A stretch of 20,494 bases of DNA, from the NCBI GenBank assembly GCA_016776705.1, contig JADHSW010000024.1, positions 1 to 20,494 on the forward strand, written 5' to 3'. The translations under genes and the position numbers were made by a program. Every line of letters starts with the position of its first letter. Position 1 is the first letter of the stretch. Positions 7,339 to 14,808 of this stretch are shown here, piece after piece. The DNA comes from Rhodospirillales bacterium (lineage in GTDB: Bacteria > Pseudomonadota > Alphaproteobacteria > Rhodospirillales > JABHCV01). The notes under the pieces are model-generated. The model did no database searches, was not told the DNA's origin, and saw only the letters and a program-made list of their open reading frames with translations.

Positions 7339-8409
7339 ATGTCAATGATAACCCTCAAGGATATTCGCCACAGCTACTTGCCTTCACCTGTCGATGACGT
7401 GGATTGGGCCCTAAAAGAAATGAGCGTCGAATGGCGTGACGGTGGGGCTTATGCCTTGCTTGGGCCATCGGGCTGCGGCAAGACCACGCTGTTGAACATA
7501 ATTTCCGGTCTGCTTTCACCCAGCGAGGGGGAAGTATGGTTCGGCGATCATAATGTTACGAATGAACCGGCGGACACTCGAAACATCGCCCAGGTTTTCC
7601 AGTTCCCCGTCGTCTACGACACCATGACCGTCTACGACAATCTTGCTTTTCCCCTGCGCAACCGTGGCATTGACGAGACCGTAATTGATAAGCGGGTTCG
7701 GGAAATTGGTGCCATGCTTGATTTGTCTGATACGTTGGAAAAAAGAGCCTCGGGTTTGACTGCCGACGGTAAACAGAAAATTTCCCTGGGTCGGGGATTG
7801 GTCCGCGAAGATGTTAACGTTATCATGTTTGACGAACCCCTTACGGTGATCGACCCGCATTTGAAATGGGTGCTTCGTTCCAAGTTGAAGGAACTGCATC
7901 AGCGTGTAGGGGCAACCATGATTTACGTCACCCATGATCAGACGGAGGCCTTGACGTTTGCCGATCAGGTCGTCGTCATGCACGATGGTACGGTCGTACA
8001 GATTGGCACGCCGGTCGAATTGTTCGAGCGTCCACAGCATACCTTCGTTGGGCATTTCATTGGCTCGCCCGGCATGAATGTGCTGCCGTGCGGCATCGAC
8101 AACGGCAAGGCTATCTTTGCCGGACAAACGATACAGACTGTTGACCCGATTTCGGACAACAGGCAGGGATGCACCGAAATAGGTGTGCGTCCGGAATTTG
8201 TTTCCTTCGACGATGACGGCATTCCGGTAAATGTCGTCAAATCCATCGACATTGGGCGTTTCCGTATTGTCGAGGTGCGTCACGATGAAGTCAGCATCAA
8301 ACTGTTAGTTCCCGAAGGCAAGGACATCCCTGCCGATGGGGCTTTCGTTAGCTTCGATGCAGCCCATACACGGGTATACATCGATGGCTGGATGGCGGGG
8401 GCAAACTGA
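7339..8409 (+). CDS. glpT: Glycerol ABC transporter ATPase GlpT
   Basis: Second ATPase subunit of the importer, 356 residues. Walker A is a textbook GPSGCGKTT (42-50), the Q-loop glutamine is 88, Walker B is VIMFDEP (161-167), and the H-loop is intact in YVTHDQTEAL (His199). The signature motif is lost: where LSGGQQQR should be, it reads LTADGKQK (140-147), followed by the usual basic helix ISLGRGLVR. The D-loop is TVID rather than NLD. A C-terminal TOBE-like domain continues to the end. GAGGGG lies nine bases ahead of the ATG, and the gene starts 13 bases after glpS. This GlpT is the ABC subunit of the rhizobial naming, not the E. coli glycerol-3-phosphate antiporter of the same symbol. Confidence 0.9.
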   Translation: MSMITLKDIRHSYLPSPVDDVDWALKEMSVEWRDGGAYALLGPSGCGKTTLLNIISGLLSPSEGEVWFGDHNVTNEPADTRNIAQVFQFPVVYDTMTVYDNLAFPLRNRGIDETVIDKRVREIGAMLDLSDTLEKRASGLTADGKQKISLGRGLVREDVNVIMFDEPLTVIDPHLKWVLRSKLKELHQRVGATMIYVTHDQTEALTFADQVVVMHDGTVVQIGTPVELFERPQHTFVGHFIGSPGMNVLPCGIDNGKAIFAGQTIQTVDPISDNRQGCTEIGVRPEFVSFDDDGIPVNVVKSIDIGRFRIVEVRHDEVSIKLLVPEGKDIPADGAFVSFDAAHTRVYIDGWMAGAN

Positions 8410-8410
8410 T

Positions 8411-9277
8411 ATGGCGATGAAATCTACAAATCAAAAAGCCTGGTTCTTCGTCCTGCCGGTGGTTGTTCTGGTTGCCTTCAATGCGTTAATTCCGTTGATG
8501 ACTGTCGTAAATTACTCTGTACAGGAAACCTTCGGCAATAACGTGTTTTTCTTTGAGGGCGTCAAATGGTTTGAAGATGTCCTGCATTCTGAACGCTTCC
8601 ATGCCTCTTTGTTGCGTCAGTTATCTTTCACCGGAATCATCCTGGTTATCGAAATTCCCTTAGGCGTCGCCATCGCGCTGACCATGCCGCAAAAGGGATT
8701 TTGGGTGTCGGTCTGTCTGGTTTTGATGGCCTTGCCGCTGTTGATTCCCTGGAACGTTGTCGGCGCAATGTGGAATATTTTTGCCCTGCCCGATATCGGT
8801 CTTCTTGGCCGCATGATCAACGGAATCGGTATTGACTATAACTTCACCCAGGACCCAACCGCCGCCTGGTTTACGACGATTCTGATGGACGTCTGGCATT
8901 GGACATCGCTGGTCGTGCTGCTGGCCTATGCGGGTTTGCGCTCTATTCCCGAGGCATATTATCAAGCCGCAAAAATCGACGGCGCTGGCTCCTGGGCCGT
9001 ATTCCGTCATATTCAATTACCGAAAATGAAGCGGGTTCTGACCATCGCTATTTTGCTCAGGTTCATGGACAGTTTCATGATTTACACCGAACCCTTTGTA
9101 CTAACAGGCGGCGGTCCCGGTAATGCAACGACGTTCCTGTCCATCGACCTGGTAAAAATAGCCTTGGGACAGTTTGATCTTGGGCCGGCGGCGGCGATGT
9201 CGCTGATCTACTTCCTGATCGTCCTGTTGTTGTGCTGGGTTTTCTACACCCTGATGATGAAAGACGAGGACCAGTGA
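8411..9277 (+). CDS. glpP: Glycerol ABC transporter permease GlpP
   Basis: Inner-membrane channel subunit of 288 residues, binding-protein-dependent transport (MetI-like) fold. Several hydrophobic helices are visible, starting with AWFFVLPVVVLVAFNALIPL, whose LP(x)nIPL entry is typical of MalF-type permeases. The cytoplasmic coupling helix that docks onto the ATPases is the EAA motif EAYYQAAKIDGAGSWAVF, followed by IQLPKMK. The start is the ATG at 8411, one base after the glpT stop, which implies translational coupling; a longer in-frame opening upstream overlaps glpT and would place hydrophilic residues before the first helix. It partners with GlpQ. No defect is visible. Confidence 0.92.
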   Translation: MAMKSTNQKAWFFVLPVVVLVAFNALIPLMTVVNYSVQETFGNNVFFFEGVKWFEDVLHSERFHASLLRQLSFTGIILVIEIPLGVAIALTMPQKGFWVSVCLVLMALPLLIPWNVVGAMWNIFALPDIGLLGRMINGIGIDYNFTQDPTAAWFTTILMDVWHWTSLVVLLAYAGLRSIPEAYYQAAKIDGAGSWAVFRHIQLPKMKRVLTIAILLRFMDSFMIYTEPFVLTGGGPGNATTFLSIDLVKIALGQFDLGPAAAMSLIYFLIVLLLCWVFYTLMMKDEDQ

Positions 9278-10077
9278 TGAAAAAAGCTACCTGGCTGGTG
9301 CCAACCATCTACATCCTGTTCCTGATGCTGCCGATCTATTGGCTGCTTAACATGTCGTTCAAGACCACCAATGAAATATTGGGTGCATTCACGTTATGGC
9401 CGCAGGACTTTACTTTTGAAAATTACATGACGATCTTCACCGATCCGACCTGGTACAACGGTTATCTTCATTCGCTGAACTATGTTGTTATCAATACGGT
9501 CATATCCGTATCCGCCGCCTTACCGGCGGCTTATGCGTTTTCGCGCTACAGTTTCCTGGGCGACAAACATTTGTTCTTCTGGTTGTTAACCAACCGGATG
9601 GCACCCCCTGCCGTGTTCGCGCTGCCGTTCTTCCAGCTTTATTCCGCCGCCAACCTGTTCGACACACCAATCGCCGTAGCACTTGCCCACTGCCTGTTCA
9701 ATATCCCGTTGGCTGTATGGATTTTGGAAGGCTTCATGTCCGGCGTGCCCAAAGAGCTTGATGAGACGGCTTATGTTGACGGATATTCCTTCCCGCGGTT
9801 TTTTGTTAAAATTTTCATCCCGACCATTGCCGCCGGCATCGGTGTCGCAGCCTTCTTCTGTTTCATGTTCTCGTGGGTGGAATTGTTGCTCGCGAAAACA
9901 CTGACATCGGTCGCCGCAAAACCGATTGCCGCAACAATGACACGAACCGCCAGTACGTCAGGTTATGAATTGGGATTGCTTGCCGCTGCCGGTGCACTGA
10001 CCATTATTCCGGGGGCCTTCGTGATCTATTTCGTACGTAACCACATCGCCAAGGGCTTCGCCCTTGGGCGCGTGTAA
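9277..10077 (+). CDS. glpQ: Glycerol ABC transporter permease GlpQ
   Basis: Second permease of the importer, 266 residues, MalG-like. It begins with the membrane segment TWLVPTIYILFLMLPIYWLL, continues with SFKTTNEI, and contains the periplasmic/transmembrane PAAYAFSRYSF block seen in MalG-type proteins. The coupling helix is the EAA-type KELDETAYVDGYSFPRFF before IFIPTIAAGIG. The ATG overlaps the glpP stop by one base (TGATG), so the two are translationally coupled. Upstream in-frame codons would extend into glpP and are not needed. This GlpQ is a transporter subunit, not the glycerophosphodiesterase with the same symbol. Confidence 0.92.
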   Translation: MKKATWLVPTIYILFLMLPIYWLLNMSFKTTNEILGAFTLWPQDFTFENYMTIFTDPTWYNGYLHSLNYVVINTVISVSAALPAAYAFSRYSFLGDKHLFFWLLTNRMAPPAVFALPFFQLYSAANLFDTPIAVALAHCLFNIPLAVWILEGFMSGVPKELDETAYVDGYSFPRFFVKIFIPTIAAGIGVAAFFCFMFSWVELLLAKTLTSVAAKPIAATMTRTASTSGYELGLLAAAGALTIIPGAFVIYFVRNHIAKGFALGRV

Positions 10078-10092
10078 GAGAGGAAGACCGTC

Positions 10093-10377
10093 ATGCTCGA
10101 TCTCTCCTGGATGGCATGGACCTGGCCCACGACGGCGTTTTTCGTTTTCATTTTCCTGTGCATTGCTGGTATGGGTATTTGGGAATGGAAGGACCCGGGC
10201 GGTGGACCCAGACACGGCATCCTGACACTGAATACGACACGCGGGGACCGACTGTTCATCACCATATTGGGCAGTGCCTTCATATTCCTGGGCTGGCTCG
10301 CACTAATGGGAACCCCGCTGTGGGGTGCACTGGTTATTTCCATCGCTTATGGTATTGGTGTATTTCGCTGGGTGTAG
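10093..10377 (+). CDS. Small DUF2160-type membrane protein of the glycerol importer operon
   Basis: A 94-residue integral membrane protein with three likely helices, at roughly residues 10-29, 55-74 and 77-92. The loop between the first two contains WEWKDPGGGPRHGILTLNTTRGDRL. I recognise this pattern (WEWxDPGG...RxGxL...T..GDR) as the DUF2160 family found at the end of glycerol and polyol ABC operons. It starts 15 bases after glpQ with GAGAGGAAG as ribosome site, so it belongs to the operon. Function is not established to my knowledge. Its invariant company suggests an accessory to the permease or to GlpD/GlpK coupling, which is inference. Confidence 0.82.
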   Translation: MLDLSWMAWTWPTTAFFVFIFLCIAGMGIWEWKDPGGGPRHGILTLNTTRGDRLFITILGSAFIFLGWLALMGTPLWGALVISIAYGIGVFRWV

Positions 10378-10585
10378 ATCAATTTAAAGACAGGATTGTT
10401 TATTTTCCGGCCTGTTACATAAGAAGCCTGGGCTTTCACCGAAGCTAAACTGGCCTCCTCAGGACATTATTTGCTCATAGAGTATGCCCCCTATCAATGA
10501 ATGACTTATTGGGGACAAAGCAGATACAAGTTTGGGAGAGTGCCGTTCCGTGCTCGGCGTGTGATGGAATAATTCCTTGTAACAT
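10378..10585. other. Intergenic debris after the glycerol operon
   Basis: About 200 bases separate the DUF2160 gene from the IS3 remnant. I see no convincing terminator: AAGCC-TGG-GCTT near 10422 is a very short stem without a T run. No recognisable coding segment appears on either strand; the open frame running leftward through here contains the wrong frame of the transposase remnant and no known motif. The sequence may be the scrambled remainder of the IS3 element or of a lost gene. Confidence 0.4.
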
Positions 10586-10758
10586 CTAGAGAAAATTGTC
10601 GCCGAGGCGCTTCGAAACCTCCGATACTGGATAGCCCAGTTCGGTGATCTGACGAACCGCGTCTTGTTTAAACTCGTCACTGAAATGTACTTTTCTCATG
10701 TCGGCCTCCTTGCCTCAAATTTAGGGAAGAAGGTGTCTACGAATCCAGGGGCTATTCA
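10586..10758 (-). mobile_element. IS3-family element remnant (left end and OrfA N-terminus)
   Basis: On the minus strand a short frame starts at 10699 and reads MRKVHFSDEFKQDAVRQITE, then GYPVSEVSKRLG, before stopping at 10586. This is the helix-turn-helix start of IS3-family OrfA; only 37 of about 90-100 residues remain and OrfB is absent. A ribosome site (AAGGAGG) precedes it. About 60 bases further upstream, the strand begins TGAATAGCCCCTGGATTCG (10758-10740), which has the TGAA-GCCCC-GGATTC pattern common at the left ends of this family. The element is inactive and truncated at its right side. Confidence 0.75.
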
Positions 10759-10895
10759 CTGAGCGAGAATATGACTGCCTGTGCAAAGTCCACCCAGTGA
10801 GGTCCCATGTGATGACAAACGGCATAGGTTTCCAACTCGGAGATCCTCCTTTCAAATTCAGGAGGAAAACCAGTTTCAGACATATTTATCTTCAT
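10752..10895 (-). pseudogene. Unknown small gene truncated by the IS3 end
   Basis: A 47-residue frame (a second ATG is four codons in, at 10883) reads leftward and includes FPPEFERRISELETYAVCHH and then MGPHWVDFAQAVIFSL. Its stop codon is supplied by TGAATAG at the very tip of the IS3-like left end, so the original gene was probably longer and was cut by the insertion. GAGG lies ahead of the ATG at 10895. Codon use and composition look protein-like, but I do not recognise the family. It lies 42 bases downstream of the aldehyde dehydrogenase stop on the same strand, so it may have been in that operon. Confidence 0.4.
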
Positions 10896-10937
10896 TATTT
10901 GTAAAACCTCATTAAAACCGCCCCGTTCACGTCCCCT

Positions 10938-12443
10938 TTATTCAGGAAAGGCTTCTTCGTCTTTGTAGGGGAACCACCAGAAATCCTGGGCCTTGGCTCC
11001 AGGATCAATCATTGCCAGTTTGGTATGACGGAAAGTATCAAGGCCCTCGGCGCCCAGTTGTCTGCCCATACCCGTCATTTTGCGGCCACCAAAGGGGCCG
11101 GCATCATTATCCAGCAGGGGTGCATTGACCCACACCATTCCGACTTCAATTTCATTGACTGCCCGCATGGCTTCCGTCAAATCTGTCGTGTAGATATTGG
11201 CACCAAGCCCGTAAACGGAATCATTGGCGAGCCTGATAGCCTCGTCCAGAGAAGACACCTTGCAAATCGGTGCAACGGGTCCGAAACTTTCGTTATTCAT
11301 TATATCCATATCGGGCGTCACATGCGTCAGCACGGTTGGCTCGACAAACCACCCCTTGTTGAATTCGGCTGGACGTCCACCGCCATGAGCAACCTTGGCA
11401 CCCTGTTCCATGGCGCGTTGAAGCACAGCTTCATAACGGTCCCGTTCCTTAGAAGTGACCATGGGTCCGATATCGACCTTGTCCAGACCGTTTCCAATGC
11501 GAAGAGCACTGACATTGGCCACCATTTTGGCGACGAATTCATCGTGGACATCTTCATGAACGAACAGGCGTTCAGCCGAAGTGCACACCTGTCCACAGTT
11601 CAGGTAAGCGCCAAAGGTAGCGCCACGCGCCGCCATATCAACGGGAGCGGAAGGCATGACGATAAATGGATCATTGCCGGATGCTTCAATTAGGCAAGGT
11701 TTGAATTGTTCAGCGCAAGCCCTGGCAACAATTTGCCCCGTCGGAACCCCGCCGGTGAAAGCGACCATGTGGGTTTCGGTGCTTTCGACCAACCGGCTGC
11801 CTACCTTGGCCCCGCCGGGCAGGCACTGAACCAGGCCATCAGGAAACGGCTCAAAGGCCTCCATAAATTTCAGGGATGACAGCGATGTGTTCTCCGACGG
11901 CTTTAGAATTACAGCATTGCCTGCGGCAATTGCCGCTGCCGCCTCCCAGCAGAACAGGCAAAATGGATAGTTAAAAGGCAGGATAATGACGACGACGCCC
12001 ATGGGCTCCTTGATGGTAAAATGAAATTGGTCATCAACAGCCGGCCCAAGCACTTTCCCGTTTTCGTGACGGCCAATTTCGGCGTAATAGTCGAGCGCGC
12101 TAGCCGACCAATCCACCTCATCTGTAGTTTCCTTGTAAGGCTTGCCCATTTCCCTGGTCGTCATTTCACCGACAATTCCGCGGAGCTGACGCATGTTGGC
12201 GGCTACTTCATGCATGAGTTCTGCCCGGGTCAGGCCATTGACCTTGTTCCATTCCTTTTGGACTTTGTTGGCTATGGCGATGGCTTCATCGACCTCTGTT
12301 TTAGTGGTATCGGGTATTTGGCCGATAACATCTTCTGTCGCAGGATCGATGACATTTAAGACATCGCTAGCGCTGCTGGAGCGATATTCGCCGTTAATGA
12401 AAATTTTTCCGCTCAGCCTTTCAAACTCACTTTTTGCCGTCAT
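10938..12443 (-). CDS. NAD(P)-dependent aldehyde dehydrogenase
   Basis: Soluble enzyme oxidising an aldehyde to the acid. The 501 residues match the ALDH superfamily length. Visible are the oxyanion asparagine in PFNYP (Asn158), the cofactor lysine in ILKPSENT (Lys181), the Rossmann turn FTGGVPTG (229-236), the general base Glu253 in LIEASGNDP, the catalytic Cys287 in NCGQVCTSAER, and NNESFGPVAPI. LIEASGNDP departs from the more common LELGGK(S/N)P, pointing to a lactaldehyde/betaine-aldehyde-like subgroup rather than a housekeeping type. The ribosome site AGGAAGG precedes the ATG. It follows the ABC-SDR chimera by 43 bases. The substrate may be an aldehyde from amine breakdown, which is inferred only from the neighbours. 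Confidence 0.9.
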   Translation of the reverse strand: MTAKSEFERLSGKIFINGEYRSSSASDVLNVIDPATEDVIGQIPDTTKTEVDEAIAIANKVQKEWNKVNGLTRAELMHEVAANMRQLRGIVGEMTTREMGKPYKETTDEVDWSASALDYYAEIGRHENGKVLGPAVDDQFHFTIKEPMGVVVIILPFNYPFCLFCWEAAAAIAAGNAVILKPSENTSLSSLKFMEAFEPFPDGLVQCLPGGAKVGSRLVESTETHMVAFTGGVPTGQIVARACAEQFKPCLIEASGNDPFIVMPSAPVDMAARGATFGAYLNCGQVCTSAERLFVHEDVHDEFVAKMVANVSALRIGNGLDKVDIGPMVTSKERDRYEAVLQRAMEQGAKVAHGGGRPAEFNKGWFVEPTVLTHVTPDMDIMNNESFGPVAPICKVSSLDEAIRLANDSVYGLGANIYTTDLTEAMRAVNEIEVGMVWVNAPLLDNDAGPFGGRKMTGMGRQLGAEGLDTFRHTKLAMIDPGAKAQDFWWFPYKDEEAFPE

Positions 12444-12486
12444 GGATAGGTCCCTTCCTAAAATATTTAAAACGTAAATTTATTAA

Positions 12487-13707
12487 TTAGACGATGCATT
12501 CGCCGCCATCGATGACGAGGGCGTGACCGGTCATGAAGGATGATCGATCTGATGCCAGAAACAGTACTGACTCGGCGATCTCTTCAATGCTTGCCCACCG
12601 TCCCATGGGGATGGATTCGCTGACATATTTTTCAATTTCCGAGCGGCCGCCCATCTGGCGGATGTAAGGATCGTTAAAGGGTGTGTCGACCCAGCCTGGG
12701 CAAAGCGCGTTGCAACGAATGTTATCCCTGGCGTAATCAAGAGCAATCTGCTTCACCATCATGATGACGGCAGCCTTGGTGGTGATATAGGCCAGCATTC
12801 CTTCATCAACAAAGACACCTGAATTGGAAGGCGTAATGATAATCGAGCCCCCACCCTGCTCTTTCATGTAGCCAACAACCGCCTTGGAGGCGCCGAAATC
12901 CGCTTCACTCTTGATACGGATCGATTGGCCATTGATGTCCGAAATACTACCTGGAACAAAGTTGGTTTTTCCGACGAAATCGGCGACATATCGACTAACC
13001 GGATGGTCGTACAATTCACGAGGACTACCCGATTGTGCAATTGTACCATCACGCATTATACAAATGCGGTCGCTCATAGATAGCGCCTCTTCCTGATCAT
13101 GGGTGACAAGAATAAAGGTGATGCCAACATCGCGCTGGAGGGTCTGCAGTTCAATTTGCATGTCCCGGCGCAACTTCCGATCCAAGGTAGCCAGGGGTTC
13201 GTCCAACAATAATACAGTCGGGTGATTTATAAGTGCCCGCGCAAGAGCGACACGGTGTTGTTGCCCGCCAGACATTTCCCAGACCCAACGTTCACGAAAG
13301 CCGGACATCTGGACCATCTCAAGCGTTTCATCAATTTGTTTGTCCATCTCTCCTTGAGATGGTTTTGGCGAACGTTGTCGTAGTCCATAGCCAATATTTT
13401 CGGCAACGGTAATATGGGGGAATAAAGCGTAGTGCTGAAACACCATATTCACCGGCCGTTTGTGCGGGGGAATGCCAATTACGGATTCGCCGCTAATATA
13501 AACATCCCCATTGGTGGGCTGTTCAAAACCAGCAATTATGCGTAGCGATGTCGTCTTTCCACAACCGGAGGGCCCTAAAAAACTGAAAAAAGATCCACGC
13601 TCTACCGTCAGGGATATATCATCGACCGCCACGACGTCGCTGTAACGTTTAGTCACGTCACGAAATTCGATATCAATGTCGTTGGAATGGTCGGAATTGA
13701 CGGCCAC
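12487..13707 (-). CDS. In-frame chimera: PotA-type ABC ATPase fused to SDR C-terminal half
   Basis: Residues 1 to about 265 are a polyamine/Fe-type importer ATPase: Walker A GPSGCGKTT (45-53), Q-loop Gln91, signature MSGGQQHR (145-152), Walker B VLLLDEP (165-171), H-loop His203, then DFVGKTNFVPGSI, the beginning of the C-terminal TOBE domain. At about residue 272 (near 12890) the sequence switches to the second half of a short-chain dehydrogenase: GGGSIIITPSNSG with the catalytic Ser, Tyr307 and Lys311 in AYITTKAA, RCNALCPGWVDTPF, and the terminal VLFLASDRSSFMTGHALVIDGGECIV. The SDR cofactor-binding half and the end of the ATPase are missing. A deletion joining two genes in frame is the simplest origin. 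The GTG start follows AAGGAG. The product is probably non-functional as an SDR; no permease or binding-protein genes are nearby. Confidence 0.85.
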   Translation of the reverse strand: MAVNSDHSNDIDIEFRDVTKRYSDVVAVDDISLTVERGSFFSFLGPSGCGKTTSLRIIAGFEQPTNGDVYISGESVIGIPPHKRPVNMVFQHYALFPHITVAENIGYGLRQRSPKPSQGEMDKQIDETLEMVQMSGFRERWVWEMSGGQQHRVALARALINHPTVLLLDEPLATLDRKLRRDMQIELQTLQRDVGITFILVTHDQEEALSMSDRICIMRDGTIAQSGSPRELYDHPVSRYVADFVGKTNFVPGSISDINGQSIRIKSEADFGASKAVVGYMKEQGGGSIIITPSNSGVFVDEGMLAYITTKAAVIMMVKQIALDYARDNIRCNALCPGWVDTPFNDPYIRQMGGRSEIEKYVSESIPMGRWASIEEIAESVLFLASDRSSFMTGHALVIDGGECIV

Positions 13708-13840
13708 TTCTATACTCCTTCATGCGGGTGTATAAGTTTTCATATATACCCTGTTAGTATTATTTTTTAATTTTTATGATGATAGTGGACTACCGCCTAA
13801 TTTAGGTGTATTCAACCATTATCGTGATTTAGGGCATATA

Positions 13841-13880
13841 CCCTTAATGGCATACACCTAATGGGGTATGCCATTAAGGG
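13841..13880. promoter_or_regulatory. Perfect 15-bp inverted repeat upstream of the LuxR-type gene
   Basis: CCCTTAATGGCATAC (13841-13855) and GTATGCCATTAAGGG (13866-13880) are exact reverse complements, with ten bases between (ACCTAATGGG). It lies 28 bases ahead of the regulator's GTG start and 134 bases ahead of the divergent chimera start. Related pieces occur nearby: CCTAATTTAGG at 13796-13806 is a palindrome about one central base, and the spacer repeats CCTAATGG. The arrangement suits an operator controlling both directions, perhaps autoregulation by the LuxR-type protein; a 5' leader hairpin is the alternative. Confidence 0.6.
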
Positions 13881-13907
13881 AAAAATGAATGGAAGGGCTG
13901 TTTTGTC

Positions 13908-14744
13908 GTGACGGCGCAACGCAAACCAAAAAAAAATGATGACGTTGGAAACGCCAAATGGGTGAAATTACTGGCTCAATGCATTGATTCCATTGGAAAC
14001 GGTGACTTTCCACAGAGAATGGTAGATGCCCTGAATACCTTCGCTGACATCGATTATTCAGTCGCCTACGCCTACTCTCAGAGCGAAAGACCCCTATGCC
14101 TGTTCCACACATTTTCAGCCGAAAAAAGAGTAACCTACGTCGATAATTATCAAAAGGGTCCCTATTTACTTGATCCATTTTTCAAAGCCTGTAGCCGCAA
14201 AATTGATACCGGGTTATATCGGATTAGCGATATAGCCCCCGACCGCTTCTATCAAAGTGAATATTATCGTTCATATTACAATCAGACCGGCCTTTCCGAT
14301 GAAATCTGCTACACCTTTTATCTTGATAAGGGTGTAGCTGTCGTAATCTCATTAATGCGTTCGGGTGAAGGCTCACGTTTTTCGGCTCGTGAGTTCCGCT
14401 TGCTGGACAGTGTCGTTCCAATTGTCGTCAGCCTGGCGCAACGCCACTGGCATGACATCCCCGACAATTTCAACGTTGACGCCGATTTTAAATTCCATCC
14501 GGAAGACTATTCATTCATCGAAAATACGGTCAGCGATATGTTCAGCAAACGCCTGACACCACGCGAAACCCAGGTCGTGGCGCAAGTGCTCGAGGGTCAT
14601 TCTTCGGATTCGATTGGCAAAGATCTTGGAATATCTGTAGGAACAGTACGCATACACCGGCGGAATATTTACGCAAAACTACAAATTTCTTCGCAGCAGG
14701 AACTTTTCTCAATCTTCTTTAAAAAAATCACAAAGGACCGGTAG
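13908..14744 (+). CDS. LuxR-family transcriptional regulator
   Basis: A 278-residue cytoplasmic regulator. The C-terminal 60 residues are a clear LuxR/NarL helix-turn-helix: RLTPRETQVVAQVLEGHSSD, then IGKDLGISVGTVRIHRRNIY and AKLQISSQQELFSIFF (about 215-270). The first 190 residues form an unrecognised sensing domain that includes YQKGPYLLDPFF and YRSYYNQTGLSDEICY; there is no response-regulator phospho-acceptor pattern. The start is GTG at 13908, ten bases after GGAAGGG; an earlier ATG at 13885 runs into a stop in its own frame. It is divergent from the ABC-SDR chimera and upstream of the SDR and dimethylglycine-dehydrogenase-like genes, so it probably controls this catabolic region. Its ligand is unknown. 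Confidence 0.85.
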   Translation: MTAQRKPKKNDDVGNAKWVKLLAQCIDSIGNGDFPQRMVDALNTFADIDYSVAYAYSQSERPLCLFHTFSAEKRVTYVDNYQKGPYLLDPFFKACSRKIDTGLYRISDIAPDRFYQSEYYRSYYNQTGLSDEICYTFYLDKGVAVVISLMRSGEGSRFSAREFRLLDSVVPIVVSLAQRHWHDIPDNFNVDADFKFHPEDYSFIENTVSDMFSKRLTPRETQVVAQVLEGHSSDSIGKDLGISVGTVRIHRRNIYAKLQISSQQELFSIFFKKITKDR

Positions 14745-14808
14745 CCTGCCAGGCTGACAAAAAAGGTCACTGAATCAAGATAACCAATCCTATGAAAGTG
14801 CAAACCTA

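Noticed and set aside
7516..8283. 255-residue open frame antisense to glpT
   Set aside because: It lies wholly within a gene with clear ABC motifs on the other strand, has no recognisable domain or ribosome site, and is explained by codon-bias shadowing.
7339..9277. Genes named GlpT, GlpP and GlpQ read as the E. coli antiporter, antiterminator and phosphodiesterase
   Set aside because: The sequences are ABC ATPase and MetI-type permeases, so the rhizobial ABC nomenclature applies.
11025..11693. 222-residue plus-strand open frame inside the aldehyde dehydrogenase
   Set aside because: It is antisense to the catalytic region of a conserved ALDH; no domain or start signal supports it.
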